Shown: one piece after another, positions 1 through 13,130 of the stretch | How the letters are laid out: each line of letters opens with the position of its first letter | Position numbering within the stretch: the stretch's first letter is position 1 | NCBI GenBank assembly: GCA_030848705.1 | Contig: JAUIZM010000024.1 | Location: forward strand, 310,001 to 374,000 | Reading direction: 5' to 3' | DNA: 64,000 nt | From: Heracleum sosnowskyi | Lineage: Eukaryota > Streptophyta > Magnoliopsida > Apiales > Apiaceae | Notes under the pieces: generated by a model | What the model was told of the DNA's origin: nothing | Seen by the model: only the letters and a program-made list of their open reading frames with translations | Database searches by the model: none | Translations under genes and position numbers: made by a program

Positions 1-1025
1 TTAATTTTTTTTATTATTTTAATATCAGTTTTTTTTATTATTCTTAAAATATTATTTGTCATTTTTTAATTGCAAAAATATTAGTATTAAATTTATTAAA
101 GAAATCATAGAAAAAAGAGGAAAAATTCGAAGTGAAGTAAAAAAAAGGAGAAAATGATAAAAATATTATTTCGTTTTTCAAAAATGAAAAATACCATGAC
201 AACCGAAATAATTTTAATTATTTTTATTATTTTAATATCAGTTTTTTTTATTATTCTTAAAATATTATTTTTCATTTATTAATTGCAAAAATATTAGTAT
301 TAAATTTATTAAAGAAATCGTAGAAAAAAGAGGAAAAATTCGAAGTGAAGTAAAAAAAAGGATAAAATGAAAAAAATAGAATTTCATTTTTTAAAAATGC
401 AAAATATTATTTTTCTAGTTTATTTTAATATGAGTTTTGTTATTTTAATATCAATTTTTTTATTATTGTTAAAATAATATTTTGCATTTTCCTATTTGCA
501 AAAATATTAGTATTACATTTATTAAAGCAATCGTATAAAAAATAGGGAAAATTCGAAGTGAAGTAAAAAAAGGATAAAATAAAAAAATTAGTATTTCATT
601 TTTTAAGAATGCAAAATATTATTTTTCTAGTTTATTTTAATACCAGTTTTGTTATTTTAATATCAATTTTTTTATTATTGTTAAAATAATATTTTGCATT
701 TTTCTAATTGCAATAATATTAGTATTACATTTATTAAAGAAATCTTAGAAAATTGGGAAAATTCGAAGTAAAGTAAAAGAAGGATAAAATGAAAAAAATA
801 GTATTTCATTTTTTAAAAATGCAAAATATTATTTTTCTAGTTTATTTTAATACCAGTTTTGTTATTTTAATATCAATTTTTTTATTATTGCTAAAATAAT
901 ATTTTGTGTTTTTCTATTTGCAAAAATATTAATATTACATTTATTAAAGAAATCGTAGAAAAAATAGGGAAATTTCGAAGTGAAGTAAAAAAAGAATAAA
1001 ATGAAAAAAATAGTATTTCATTCAG

Positions 1026-1089
1026 GTAGAGGTGCACACCTCTACTAGTTTGCTTTTTTGAGGATTCAGGTAGAGGTGCACACCTCTAC
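1026..1089. repeat. Paired palindromes in satellite, copy 1
   Basis: GTAGAGGTG-CA-CACCTCTAC (9 bp arms, 2 nt loop) occurs twice, at 1026-1045 and 1070-1089, joined by a spacer with TGCTTTTTTGAGGATTCAG. It interrupts the satellite and marks one end of a higher-order unit. Confidence 0.9.
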
Positions 1090-2142
1090 TAGTTTGTTTT
1101 TTTCTTTTTTGTTTAAATCTAAATGCAGAAATACCATTATTATTATTTTAATATTTTAATATCAGTTTTTTTATTATTCTTAAAATATTATTTTTAATTT
1201 TTTTAATTGCAAAAATATTAGTATTAAATTTATTAAAGAAATCATAGAAGAAATAGGTAAAATTCGAAGTGAAGTAAAAAAAGGAGAAAATGATAAAAAT
1301 ATTATTTCATTTTTCAAAAATGAAAAATACCATGACAACCGAAATAATTTTAATTTTTTTTATTATTTTAATATCAGTTTTTTTTATTATTCTTAAAATA
1401 TTATTTTTCATTTTTTTAATTGCAAAAATATTAGTATTAAATTTATTAAAGAAATCATAGAAAAAAGAGGAAAAATTCGAAATGAAGTAAAAAAAGGAGA
1501 AAATGATAAAAATATTATTTCATTTTTCCAAAATGAAAAATACCATGACAACCGAAATAATTTTAATTATTTTTATTATTTTAATATCAGTTTTTTTTAT
1601 TATTCTTAAAATATTATTTTTCATTTTACTAATTGCAAAAATATTAGTATTAAATTTATTAAAGAAATCGTAGAAAAAAGAGGAAAAATTCGAAGTGAAG
1701 TAAAAAAAAGGATAAAATGAAAAAAAATAGAATATCATTTTTTAAAAATGCAAAATATTATTTTTCTAGTTTATTTTAATATGAGTTTTGTTATTTTAAT
1801 ATCAATTTTTTTATTATTGTTAAAATAATATTTTGCATTTTCCTATTTGCAAAAATATTAGTATTACATTTATTAAAGCAATCGTAGAAAAAATAGGGAA
1901 AATTCGAAGTGAAGTAAAAAAAGGATAAAATAAAAAAAATAGTATTTCATTTTTTAAAAAAGCAAATATTTTTCTAGTTTATTTTAATATCAATTTTTTT
2001 ATTATTGCTAAAATAATATTCTGTGTTTTTCTATTTGCAAAAATATTAATATTACATTTATTAAAGAAATCGTAGAAAAAATAGGGAAATTTCGAAGTGA
2101 AGTAAAAAAAGAATAAAATGAAAAAAATAGTATTTCATTCAG

Positions 2143-2206
2143 GTAGAGGTGCACACCTCTACTAGTTTGCTTTTTTGAGGATTCAGGTAGAGGTGCACAC
2201 CTCTAC
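2143..2206. repeat. Paired palindromes in satellite, copy 2
   Basis: Same pair as at 1026, at 2143-2162 and 2187-2206, with the same spacer. It lies about 1117 bp after copy 1. Confidence 0.9.
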
Positions 2207-3292
2207 TAGTTTGTTTTTTTCTTTTTTGTTTAAATCTAAATGCAGAAATACCATTATTATTATTTTAATATTTTAATATCAGTTTTTTTATTATTCTTAA
2301 AATATTATTTTTAATTTTTTTAATTGCAAAAATATTAGTATTAAATTTATTATAGAAATCATAGAAGAAATAGGTAAAATTCGAAGTGAAGTAAAAAAAG
2401 GTGAAAATGATAAAAATATTATTTCATTTTTCAAAAATGAAAAATACCATGACAACCGAAATAATTTTAAATTTTTTTTAATTTTAATATTAGTTTTTTT
2501 TATTATTCTTAAAATATTATTTTTCATTTTTTTAATTGCAAAAATATTAGTATTAAATTTATTAAAGAAATTATAGAAAAGGAGGAAAAATTCGAAGTGA
2601 AGTAAAAAAAGGAGAAAATGATAAAAATATTATTTCATTTTTTCAAAATGAAAAATACCATGACCACCGAAATAATTTTAATTATTTTTATTATTTTAAT
2701 ATCAGTTTTTTTTATTATTCTTAAAATATTATTTTTCATTTTACTAATTGCAAAAATATTAGTATTAAATTTATTAAAGAAATCGTAGAAAAAAGAGAAA
2801 AAATTCGAAGTGAAGTAAAAAAAAGGATAAAATAAAAAAAATAATATTTCATTTTTAAAAATGCAAAATATTATTTTTCTAGTTTATGTTAATACCAGTT
2901 TTGTTATTTTAATATCAATTTTTTTATTATTGTTAAAATAATATTTTGCATTTTTCTAATTGCAAAAATATTAGTATTACATTTATTAAAGAAATCGTAG
3001 AAAATAGGGAAAATTCGAAGTGAAGTTAAAAAAGGATAAAATGAAAAAAATAGTATTTCATTTTTAAAAATGCAAAATATTATTTTTCTAGTTTATTTTA
3101 ATACCAGTTTTGTTATTTTAATATCAATTTTTTTATTATTGTTAAAATAATATTTTGCATTTTTCTAATTGCAAAAATATTAGTATTACATTTATTAAAG
3201 AAATCGTAGAAAATAGGGAAAATTCGAAGTAAAGTAAAAAAAGAATAAAATGAAAAAAATAGTATTTCATTTTTTAAAAATGCAAAATATTA

Positions 3293-3360
3293 TCGTTTGT
3301 CCACAAATTCAACAAAAAGTTGGTTTTTAGTAGTAGTTCATGAGACCTCGAATTCCTCTA
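3293..3360. other. Foreign 65 bp insert in one satellite unit
   Basis: One monomer is interrupted by unrelated sequence running from ATCGTTTGTCCACAAATTC to GAGACCTCGAATTCC, after which the monomer resumes. No inverted ends or clear target duplication were seen. Its origin is unknown. Confidence 0.6.
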
Positions 3361-3547
3361 ATTTATTTTAATACCAGTTTTGTTATTTTAATATCAATTT
3401 TTTTATTATTGTTAAAATAATATTTTGCATTTTTCTATTTGCAAAAATATTAGTATTACATTTATTAAAGAAATCGTAGAAAAAATAGGGAAATTTCGAA
3501 GTGAAGTAAAAAAAGGATAAAATGAAAAAAAATAGTATTTCATTCAG

Positions 3548-3611
3548 GTAGAGGTACACACCTCTACTAGTTTGCTTTTTTGAGGATTCAGGTTGAGGTG
3601 CACACCTCTAC
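3548..3611. repeat. Paired palindromes in satellite, copy 3
   Basis: Same pair at 3548-3567 and 3592-3611, now with single-base changes (GAGGTA in the first, GTTGAGGTG in the second). It lies about 1405 bp after copy 2, because this higher-order unit has an extra monomer and the insert at 3293. Confidence 0.88.
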
Positions 3612-4173
3612 TAGTTTGTTTTTTTCTTTTTTGTTTAAATCTAAATGCAGAAATACCATTATTATTATTATTTTAATATTTTAATATCAGTTTTTTTATT
3701 ATTCTTAAAATATTATTTTTAATTTTTTTAATTGCAAAAATATTAGTATTAAATTTATTAAAGAAATCATAGAAGAAATAGGTAAAATTCGAAGTGAAGT
3801 AAAAAAAAGGAGAAAATGATAAAATATTATTTCATTTTTCAAAAATGAAAAATACCATGACAACCGAAATAATTTTAATTTTTTTTTTTTTTAATATCAG
3901 TTTTTTTTATTATTCTTAAAATATTATTTTTCATTTTTCTAATTGCAAAAATATTAGTATTAAATTTATTAAAGAAATCGTAGAAAAAAGAGGAAAAATT
4001 CGAAGTGAAGTAAAAATCGGAGAAAATGATAAAAATATTATTTTATTTTTTAAAAATGCAAAATACCATAACAACCGAAATAATTTTAATTGTTTATTAT
4101 TATTTTAATATCAGTTTTTTTTATTCTTAAATTATTATTTTTCATATTTCTTGCAAAAATATTAATTGCTACC

Positions 4174-4380
4174 GCAATGATACATTGCTCCAGTAAAGTT
4201 CCAGTAAAGTTCCCCGCAATGAATCATTGCTCTAGTGGTTGGTGAATTTAATGCTAACCAACCACCCCAACTACCGTAATTAATGTTGGCTAGCAAAAAA
4301 ATTGTAAATAATTGTGGGACTATAACATTGCGGTAGCAGCAATGTTTCATTGCTCCAGTAAAATGTTTCATTGCTCCAGT
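4174..4380. repeat. GCAATG-N3-CATTGC palindrome cluster, left
   Basis: Three 15 bp palindromes follow the form GCAATG-N3-CATTGC: 4174-4188 (loop ATA), 4216-4230 (AAT) and 4339-4353 (TTT). A half-matching copy lies near 4362. Most are followed by TCCAGT or TCTAGT. An AACCAACC/GGTTGG inverted pair lies around 4240-4270. Confidence 0.8.
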
Positions 4381-4607
4381 GGTGTGTTTTTTTTTTAATT
4401 CTTTTTTATCTTTTAATCTTTAAATATGTATATAAAAATTAAATTACATTTATTTAAATTTCAAAATATCTTAGATGCTGATTTGTGGATATTTTTTCCC
4501 ATCATATGTATTTAATTTAAGTTATTTAATCGAAATATACTCAAAAATATGTGAAACAATCGTTTTCATACTGACTATTGACCTAAATATGTATATACTT
4601 TCTCAGT
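4381..4607. other. AT-rich unassigned sequence
   Basis: I see no gene, repeat unit or element end here; it joins the palindrome cluster to the duplication that follows. Confidence 0.6.
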
Positions 4608-5276
4608 TGTTATTTATGATTGTAAAAAAATAAAATACTATGTTTACAATTACTAGCAATGTTATATTTCAATTTTAAACTTAAAAAATAATATTTTAAC
4701 TATTCTTATTTTTATTTTACCTTATATTATTATATTATTATTTTTATATTACCTTATATTATTTTACATTAAAAAATAATATTATTTATGAAATTAAACT
4801 TGTCGAGTTCGAAATCTGTGACTCCGGGTCCATTAGCTCATTTACGTTTAACATCCAACACACCTTTACGACTAAAGTTACATTTTATTTAGGTTGATAT
4901 TCAATTAATTTTTAATTTACAAATAATAAATAAATTCTTGTTTTTGGATATATTTGTTATTTATGATTGTAAAAAAATAAAATACTATGTTTAAAATTAC
5001 TAGCTATGTTATATTTCAATTTTAAACTTAAAAAATAATATTTTAACTATTCTTATTTTTATTTTACCTTATATTCTTATTTTTATTTTACCTTAAAAAA
5101 TATTATAATTTATGAAATTAAACTTGACGAGTTCGAAATCCGTGACTCCGGGTCCATTAGCTCATTTACTTTTAACATCCAACACACCTTTACGACTAAA
5201 GTTACATTTTATTTAAGTTGATATTCAATTTACAAATAATAAATAAATTCTTGTTTTTGGATATATTTGGTACGAA
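4608..5276. repeat. Direct duplication of a 320-347 bp AT-rich segment
   Basis: GTTATTTATGATTG starts at 4608 and again at 4955. Both copies run through GACTCCGGGTCCATTAGCTC and ACCTTTACGACTAAAG to TTCTTGTTTTTGGATATATT. The second copy is about 25 bp shorter through loss in the TTATTTTTATT tract. The copies look closely similar, so the duplication is probably recent. Confidence 0.85.
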
Positions 5277-5380
5277 TCATCTTTAAACAAGTTACTTGTG
5301 TTGGTGCAGTGGTAATATTTCATACATCTTTAGGAGAGGTCATGAGTTTGATCCTTGGATATGACTTTAAACCAAAAAGG

Positions 5381-5600
5381 TAGTTTTGATAAAAAAAAAT
5401 ATAAGAGGTCCAGCAATGTATCATTGCGGGGGGTGCAATGAAACATTGCTGCAGTGTGTTTTTTAAAGGGCTGTGATAGGTTGGTTGTGTAGCAAAAAGG
5501 GTAGTTTTGGTAAAAAAAATATAAGAGGTCCAACAATGTATCATTGCGGGGGGTGCAATGAAACATTGCGGGGGGTGCAATGAAACATTGCTCCAGTGTG
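5381..5600. repeat. GCAATG-N3-CATTGC palindrome cluster, right, with 120 bp tandem duplication
   Basis: ATAAGAGGTCC recurs at 5401 and 5521 (period 120). Each copy carries palindromes of the same form as at 4174: 5413-5427, 5435-5449, 5533-5547, 5555-5569 and 5577-5591. They are separated by GGGGGGT and followed by CCAGTGTG or GCAGTGTG. The minus-strand open frames here follow the duplication and are not genes. Confidence 0.82.
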
Positions 5601-5687
5601 TTTTCTTAGCCGTATGATCGTTTTTGAAGGGCTGTGATGGGTTGGTTGTGTAGCATTTGCTAACCAACGGGGGCTGTGGACCAAAAC

Positions 5688-6708
<1,021 letters not shown>

Positions 6709-6712
<4 letters not shown>

Positions 6713-7409
6713 TCTATTCAACTAGAAACATGTACTAATTAAAAACTAGAAACTGCACCACACACAGTTAAATACACCCTCTCACATACAACCCCACCTA
6801 ATCCCCTCCATTCGTAATTATATTTTTCCCGTTAATTGGTGATTTTTTTTTGAAATATGACTTCATTGTATTTTTTTTCATCTCACAACAATTAGTTTGC
6901 ATACCATATTTGATATATTTCGATGATAAATCACTATTTATGCTTGCGAGAATCACTAAAATGTTGGTGATTCATGTAAGAATAAATAGTGATTTCTGCG
7001 TAAATGTAGTGATTTTTTCTCCAGACCTATACGTAAATTACAAATTTTGTACTGCAAAATCACTAAATTTATACGTATATAAAAATAAATTGCTAGATTT
7101 ATGTTGAAATTACTATTTATTATTACAGAAACCACTAAAATTTTAGTACTCCGTAATATAGCACATATGGTATGCATATTGATCGTTGGAAGATGGAGAA
7201 AAATATAGTGAAGTCGGATTTCAAAAAAAGTTCACTGATTCACGGGAAAAATCAAATTAAAAATGAAGGGAATTAGGTGGGATTGTGTATGTGAGGGTGT
7301 ATTTTAACTGTGCGTGGTGCAGTAGAGGACCATTAGATTAGATTAATCTAAGGGCTTAGATTAGTTTTTAGTTTCTATTTTAATTTTAGTTTCTAGTTGA
7401 ACAAAAGCC
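6709..7409. mobile_element. TA-nested TIR element 2 (fold-back)
   Basis: The left end GGGTTCTATTCAACTAGAAAC and the right end GTTTCTAGTTGAACAAAAGCC are inverted copies. The similarity extends far inwards: about 6755-6935 (with AATACACCCTC, TTTTTCCCGTTAATT, TGCATACCATAT) returns inverted at about 7150-7320. The element is therefore mostly one long hairpin around a short centre. (TA)n lies on both sides. The small frames at 6850 and 6956 are mirror images produced by the hairpin, not genes. Confidence 0.82.
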
Positions 7410-7623
7410 TATATATATATATATATATATATATAGGGGGAGGTTCAAAAGAGACCCTTGCTTATTGAGAGACCAAGAGACCATCCATCTTAACCATTAA
7501 TTTCATTTTAATCTTGTTGCCTAGATAATTCTAATATCAATCAGTATTTATACACATTTATACCTATTTAACACTATAAGGGCAGTATTTGTAAACAAGA
7601 AATACAACTTTCATATACATACA

Positions 7624-7721
7624 ATCTACATATTTAATCAAATTCTTACCATAACTGAAAAGATTGTATTAAATCTACATATTTAATCAAATTCTTACCA
7701 TAACTGAAAAGATTGTATTAA
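7624..7721. repeat. 49 bp tandem duplication
   Basis: Two copies, starting at 7624 and 7673, of a segment running from ATCTACATATTTAATC to AAAAGATTGTATTAA, with no difference seen. Confidence 0.9.
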
Positions 7722-8894
7722 ATCTTGTCTGCTTCAGCAGTCTCACACGCTCTAGTTCATATATTACCATATTTCTGTTTACATTAACACATGATTTATG
7801 ATTTTGTTATTATATCGATTTGATGGACTCTGAAACAATCTCTGTCACAAAAACCAGACATCATTCTTATCATATTTAACACACCTTATCAAAGTTTAGA
7901 ATACAAAGTTAGGTTTACGATTCTACATCTCTCTAATAATTAACTTGTTAATTTGATGTTGTTGTCATTATAAGGATTTCATTGTTTTCGTCGATCTCCA
8001 TACTATTACATCACTTTTGTTATCGTCGATCTCCATATGATTGGATTCTTGAATGAACCATTTATAGGTTAGGTCTTTAATGACTTAAAGAGAACATTTA
8101 AATTCTATAACGACTATGGGTGCATGTATGGTTTTGTGATAGTCAGTCAACTGAAAAGAGGGACAAAGAGAAGAAACAAGTGGATTTTTTTTTTTTACTA
8201 TTGTTGATTTACCAGAAAGCCATACTCCGATAATTCAAAACATTCAGTGGAGGACGAGAACAAATGTGATTGTCTTGATAAGCTTGTCGTTGCTGTAGAC
8301 TGGAAAGATGGTTTTTGTGTAAAGAAGTTTATAGAAATCATTGTCAGAGTCCACAAAACATGTTATAGGTTTTTAAGTGTTTTTTCAAAGAACACATACT
8401 AGAACACCACCCCGGCGTAGAAGTCTCAATATTAAAATTTTCTCTTTCCTCAAACAAAAATTTTGCTAAAGATTTGTGTGATTCTAATATTTTTGTTTCC
8501 TTCAATGTTTCTTTGAACATGATGATTTATGTTGACTTTTCATAAATAATTTAAAAATACTTATTTATCATTGTACACCATCCAATCTTTTTATAAAATG
8601 AAAGAAAACAAATCATAAAGCATATTCAATATGACAATACATCTACAAAGAAATAAATCAAAAAAATATTAGCATTTAATATACTAATTTTTTTAGTACT
8701 ATTTTTTATTTGACTTTAAATACAAGGAAACAAATCAAAAAAATTTAAAATATTTACAAATTGGCGTATTCATTTTTAATATTACATTTATAAATTTGAC
8801 TCTTCTAATTAGATTTTTTATTTATTTAATGTTTGTTAAAATATTGGTATATATGTATTTCAAAATTTAGATATCATAAAATTTATACTTTTTT

Positions 8895-10900
8895 TTAAAG
8901 ATTCGCTTAAGTGTTTCAGAATAATTTTGAGAAAGTTTCTTATTTTGAGAAAAATGAAATTCAGTATGACCGTTTACAAAGATAAAAAAACAATTACGAG
9001 ATTCTCTCAAGCGTTTTTGTAAAAAATTCTAATATAATATTATTTCTTTTTACAAAAATTATTTAATTAAGATTTTATTAAAATTCTTTTAAGTGTTTTT
9101 AAAATTCTTTTAAATAGATATTTTATTTTGAAGTTGTTCTTAAGTAAAAAGAACATTAAGATTTTAGCTTAAGTGTTTGAGAGTGGATTTTAAGAATGTA
9201 AGTTATTTTAATGTAATGAAATTCAATATTGTATTTTTTACAAAAAAATGTAAAAAATTTAAATTTTTACGAGATTCTCTTGACTATTTAAGAGTAATAA
9301 TCACAATAATGTATAGTTTAAAATATTTAATTTTCTTATAAAAATTAGTGTAGATTTAGAAATTTGACTTTTTTATAAGATTAGATTTTTTTTAATATTT
9401 ATTATAAGATTTGTATATGTATTTTAAAATTTAGATATTATAAAAGACATACTAAAAATATTTTAAAAGATTCGCTTAAGTGTTTCAGAGTAATATTGAT
9501 AAAGTATCTTATTCTGGAAAAAATGAAATTCAATATGATCATTTACATAATTAAAAAATATATATAATTTTTATGAGATTTTCCTAAGTGTTTTAATTGA
9601 ATATTAATTTTTTTTGGAGTATTTTATCTGTAAATTCATTAAATAAGTTAACGTATGACTTTTAATATTGTTTTATAAATAGAAATTCTCATTTTTCAGT
9701 TGTTTTTAATTATAAGCTACTTTAAGATTTTATTAAGTGTTTTAAGATTCATTGAAAAATTATTCTCAATTATTGAAAAATTATTCTCTTATAATTTTTG
9801 GCACAGAGATAGAATGAGAGAGACAGAATGATTCTGTTATGTGTTGTAAGATTCAATTTAGTGTTTTAGTGTAGATTTTGAGAATTCTTTGTTAATTTGT
9901 CAAAAATTAATCTTTTACACAATTCTCTTAACTTGAGAGAGTATTTTTAAAAAATATTTTAAAGATTCGCATAAGTGTTTCAAAGAAATTTTGAGAAAGT
10001 ATATTATTTTTGAAAAATGAAATTTTATATGTTCATTTACAAAGATAATTTTTTTTTACAAGATTCTTTTATGTACAATATTTTCAATTTTTTGGGTTTT
10101 TAATCTTTCAATTTATTAAATAAGTTAACATATAACTTTAAATATTATTTAAACAATAAAGATTTCACTTTTCAATTATTTTTATGTATAAAGTTACATA
10201 CAAAAAAATCTACTAGCAACACACTTAAAATAATAATTAAAAATAAAAATAAATAGTTAAAACACTTAATAAAGTATGAGGATGGGGTTTATCTTAGGGA
10301 TATATAGAAAATGTCACAAACTGAAAAAGAATATTGTGTTTAACCATGTAAGAAACTATATTTTAAAAATTCGCTGAAGTTGTTTCAGAATAATATGGAG
10401 AAATAGCTTATTTTGGAAAAAATAAACTCAATATTTTTTTTACAAATGTATAATAATTTTTTTATGAGAATCTCTTAAGCTTTTTAGTACAATATTTTCT
10501 AATGTTTTGGGGTTTTTAATCTTTTAATTTATTAAGTTATTTAATGTATGACTTTTAATATTATTTATTATAAGTTGAGATTTCATTTTCAACCAATATA
10601 AGGTACTTTAAGATTTTATTAAGATTTTCTTACATGTTCTAAGATTTCATTTCCGAGTAAAAAATGCATTTAGTTTTCTATAAAATGGATTTTCCAATAA
10701 TAATAAGATTATGCTATGATTTATTATTAAGATTTTAGTAAGTGTGTTACTCGTTAAGATTTTATTAAGATTCTCTAATGTGTTGTAAGATTCAGTTTAG
10801 TGTTTTAGTGTAGATTTTGAGAATCTATGCTATCATAATATAATAAAATTCACTATAGTCTTTTTGCAAAATTTGTCAAAAAATTAATATTTCACGTTGT
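8895..10900. repeat. Diverged 400-570 bp repeats inside TIR element 3
   Basis: AAAGATTCGCTTAAGTGTTTC and close variants start near 8898, 9467, 9961 and 10366. Each is followed by a TATTTTG-AAAAATGAAATTCA block, then an ACGAGATTCTCT-type block, and often TTTTTAATCTTT-AATTTATTAA. The four copies have diverged strongly. No coding capacity. Confidence 0.7.
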
Positions 10901-11099
10901 TATTTTAATTGCTTCAGAGAATATTATAATCTTAAAATTATAATAAATAGTACTAAGAACATTTCATATATCTTAAACTGAATTCAAATAATTTTAAAAT
11001 AAACTTTAAAGAATCTTTTAGTTTTTAAATGAATACAGTAAAGATTTCTATAATTTTACTAAAAATATCTTAGATACATTTACCTATGACCAAAAGTCC

Positions 11100-13130
11100 G
11101 AGAAAATGCATCACAGTATACAAGAGACATCTACCTTATATTACATAACTATGAAAAAACAATGCAGGCGGACACATGATAATCACCAATGTATTGCATT
11201 GGGACTCTGGGAGAGTACTGGGAGAGGTTCTGTATTTTCTACCTCCTTTGCCTGAACGTGAAATTCTTCCAGCACATCCTCACCAACACAGATATTATAT
11301 CCCTGCTAAAGATTTGCTCCACAATTCTCGAAAAACTCTACACCTTGATATCTAACTATTAAAACTAAAATTGGTTCATCAGTCATCACCAAGATTTGGA
11401 AAAAAACATTTGGCCTTCATTCATATGAATTCTAATCAACTAGTATCTCTGTTGGGCCTTTTCCTCAATAAACAACTGTCTTCATTTGGTGTCTTGCAGG
11501 GTTCTTTCTTGTGCATAATTTAAGTTTAAAAAATTATTTATTTTTGCTCATCGCTTCTGCTAAAAAACTCTGGGGAAGAAAAGGTCCATCCAACATTGGA
11601 AACTTAAAAAGTGTGAAACATAACTCAAAAGAAAATAAGTTGTGCTCTGAGCTAGAACTAAATATAAGAACTCTGACATATACTAAGACATATACTAACT
11701 TGTACTACATAGAACAAGAAAGACTACAGTAGAACCCAAGTTATTAAATATTTGTAGTTCGGAGCCTAATGAAACATGACACTTTCTATCACAAAACAAA
11801 ACCTATTGCATACTAGAAAGTTTTAGAAAATAAAACAAAATGACAACCAAAAACCACCAGATTAGCTCCAAACTTTAGAACAAAAAACAAAACGAGAACC
11901 AAGAACCAAGAACTACTAGACCTCCTCTTGATCACCACTATCAGATACACCATAACTAGTATTAAAGTCATGTCCATGGATTTTGATTTCAGCAAAAAAA
12001 ATGCAGAAGAAAGTTACAGTCAACAACAACCTGGTAATTATATGACCACTAGAAAAAAGCCACACATGCACAAAATCAACTACTAGCAGACACACGTGCC
12101 CTTAGTGGTGTGCTCCCACAGAAACACAAAATCAGTCTCAAGTGCATTGATAAATTTTTATTTCATCATCAACCATTTAATGTTGGTATCCACTTTCTGG
12201 ACGATGGAGCCTTTTCTAATGCTGTCTTTCTCTTCCTTTTTCTTACTCTTCCAGTGTGCGTGAAAGTAGTTAATAGAAATCGAGATGCTTATGAAAGTCC
12301 AAGTCCATCCTTGTCATAATAGCATTAGCATGAAGAACGGTATATCCACCACATGACTTTCAACCATGATATGCCTCTGACTAATAAAAACGAGCATGGT
12401 GAATAATGTAATAGTGCTAGTCTTAAACATGAGAGTCTAAAGACCTGATATTGGATCATCTTAGTGAGGCTTTTTCATATCCACACCATCACATTTCAAA
12501 AAAAAACACTTTAACGAATCTGAAACACATAATAGAATCTTGTTAGAACACATACAAGAAAAACACATAATAGAACTTCTAGTATCTTTTTTGTTTCCAA
12601 AAAATATATGTGAATCAAAGAAGCCAAAGGAGAATTTAGAAAAAAAATTGAAACGAATATATGTGAATCATCTTCATAAATTTATCAACAAGAACTAATT
12701 CCTTTTTGTCCAAACAAAAATACTTTAATCCATACCCACTACAGAAGACATTACAGAATCTCAAACACATGACAGAAGCACGTACCAGAATCTGAAACAC
12801 ATAATAGAATTTTGTTAGAACACATAATAGAACTCCTAATATATTTTCCGAGCAGATAAAATCAAAGAAGCCGAAGTTGAGTTCAGAACACACATGATCA
12901 TATGTATGGGTATCACGATAAACCATTCTTCATGGTCATATATGATAAGAATCCAAAACGAAGTAATATATCACATTTGTTTTGATCCTCTATCAAAGAA
13001 GATATCGCATCTGTCAAGATCTATGGTTGAAACCATACAAAAAAAAGTTTTTCTTCATCTTATGGTCGGCACTTCAGTCATGGCCGATTCCATAGCACAC
13101 CTATAACAAAAAACAAGTGTTCTTAACAGT
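11100..13130. other. Possible captured host sequence in TIR element 3
   Basis: Base composition is closer to genic DNA than the rest of the element. A segment near 11190-11360 reads open on the plus strand (Pro-rich, ending in TAA near 11358). On the minus strand, TTGTTATAG followed by a short open stretch with two Met codons lies near 13105-13050. No protein family was recognised and no multi-exon model holds, so this may be transduplicated gene debris. Confidence 0.3.

Larger units (their letters stand above)
1..4158. repeat. AT-rich satellite array, unit about 212 bp
   Basis: The landmark TGCAAAAATATTAGTATT recurs near 71, 284, 497, 709, 919, 1208, 1421, 1633, 1848, 2036, 2324, 2537, 2749, 2961, 3170, 3440, 3732, 3943 and 4151. 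Spacing is 208-215 bp except where extra sequence is inserted (about 289 bp) or deleted (188 bp). Each unit also carries ATTCGAAGTGAAGTAAAAAA. Two unit subtypes can be told apart: one with ACCATGACAACCGAAATAA, one with TTTTTCTAGTTTATTTTAAT. They alternate in blocks, giving a higher-order period of about 1.1-1.4 kb. The left edge lies outside the window. The short minus-strand open frames in it are by-products of the repeat. Confidence 0.93.

Noticed and set aside
1..4158. Regular array resembling CRISPR
   Set aside because: Units of 212 bp with no constant-repeat/variable-spacer layout, in plant DNA; it is a satellite.
6850..7177. Opposed 85 and 73 codon frames
   Set aside because: Mirror images produced by the fold-back structure of TIR element 2.
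11511..13106. Several 60-96 codon frames in TIR element 3
   Set aside because: No domain, splice phase or shared frame links them; random in AT-rich DNA.
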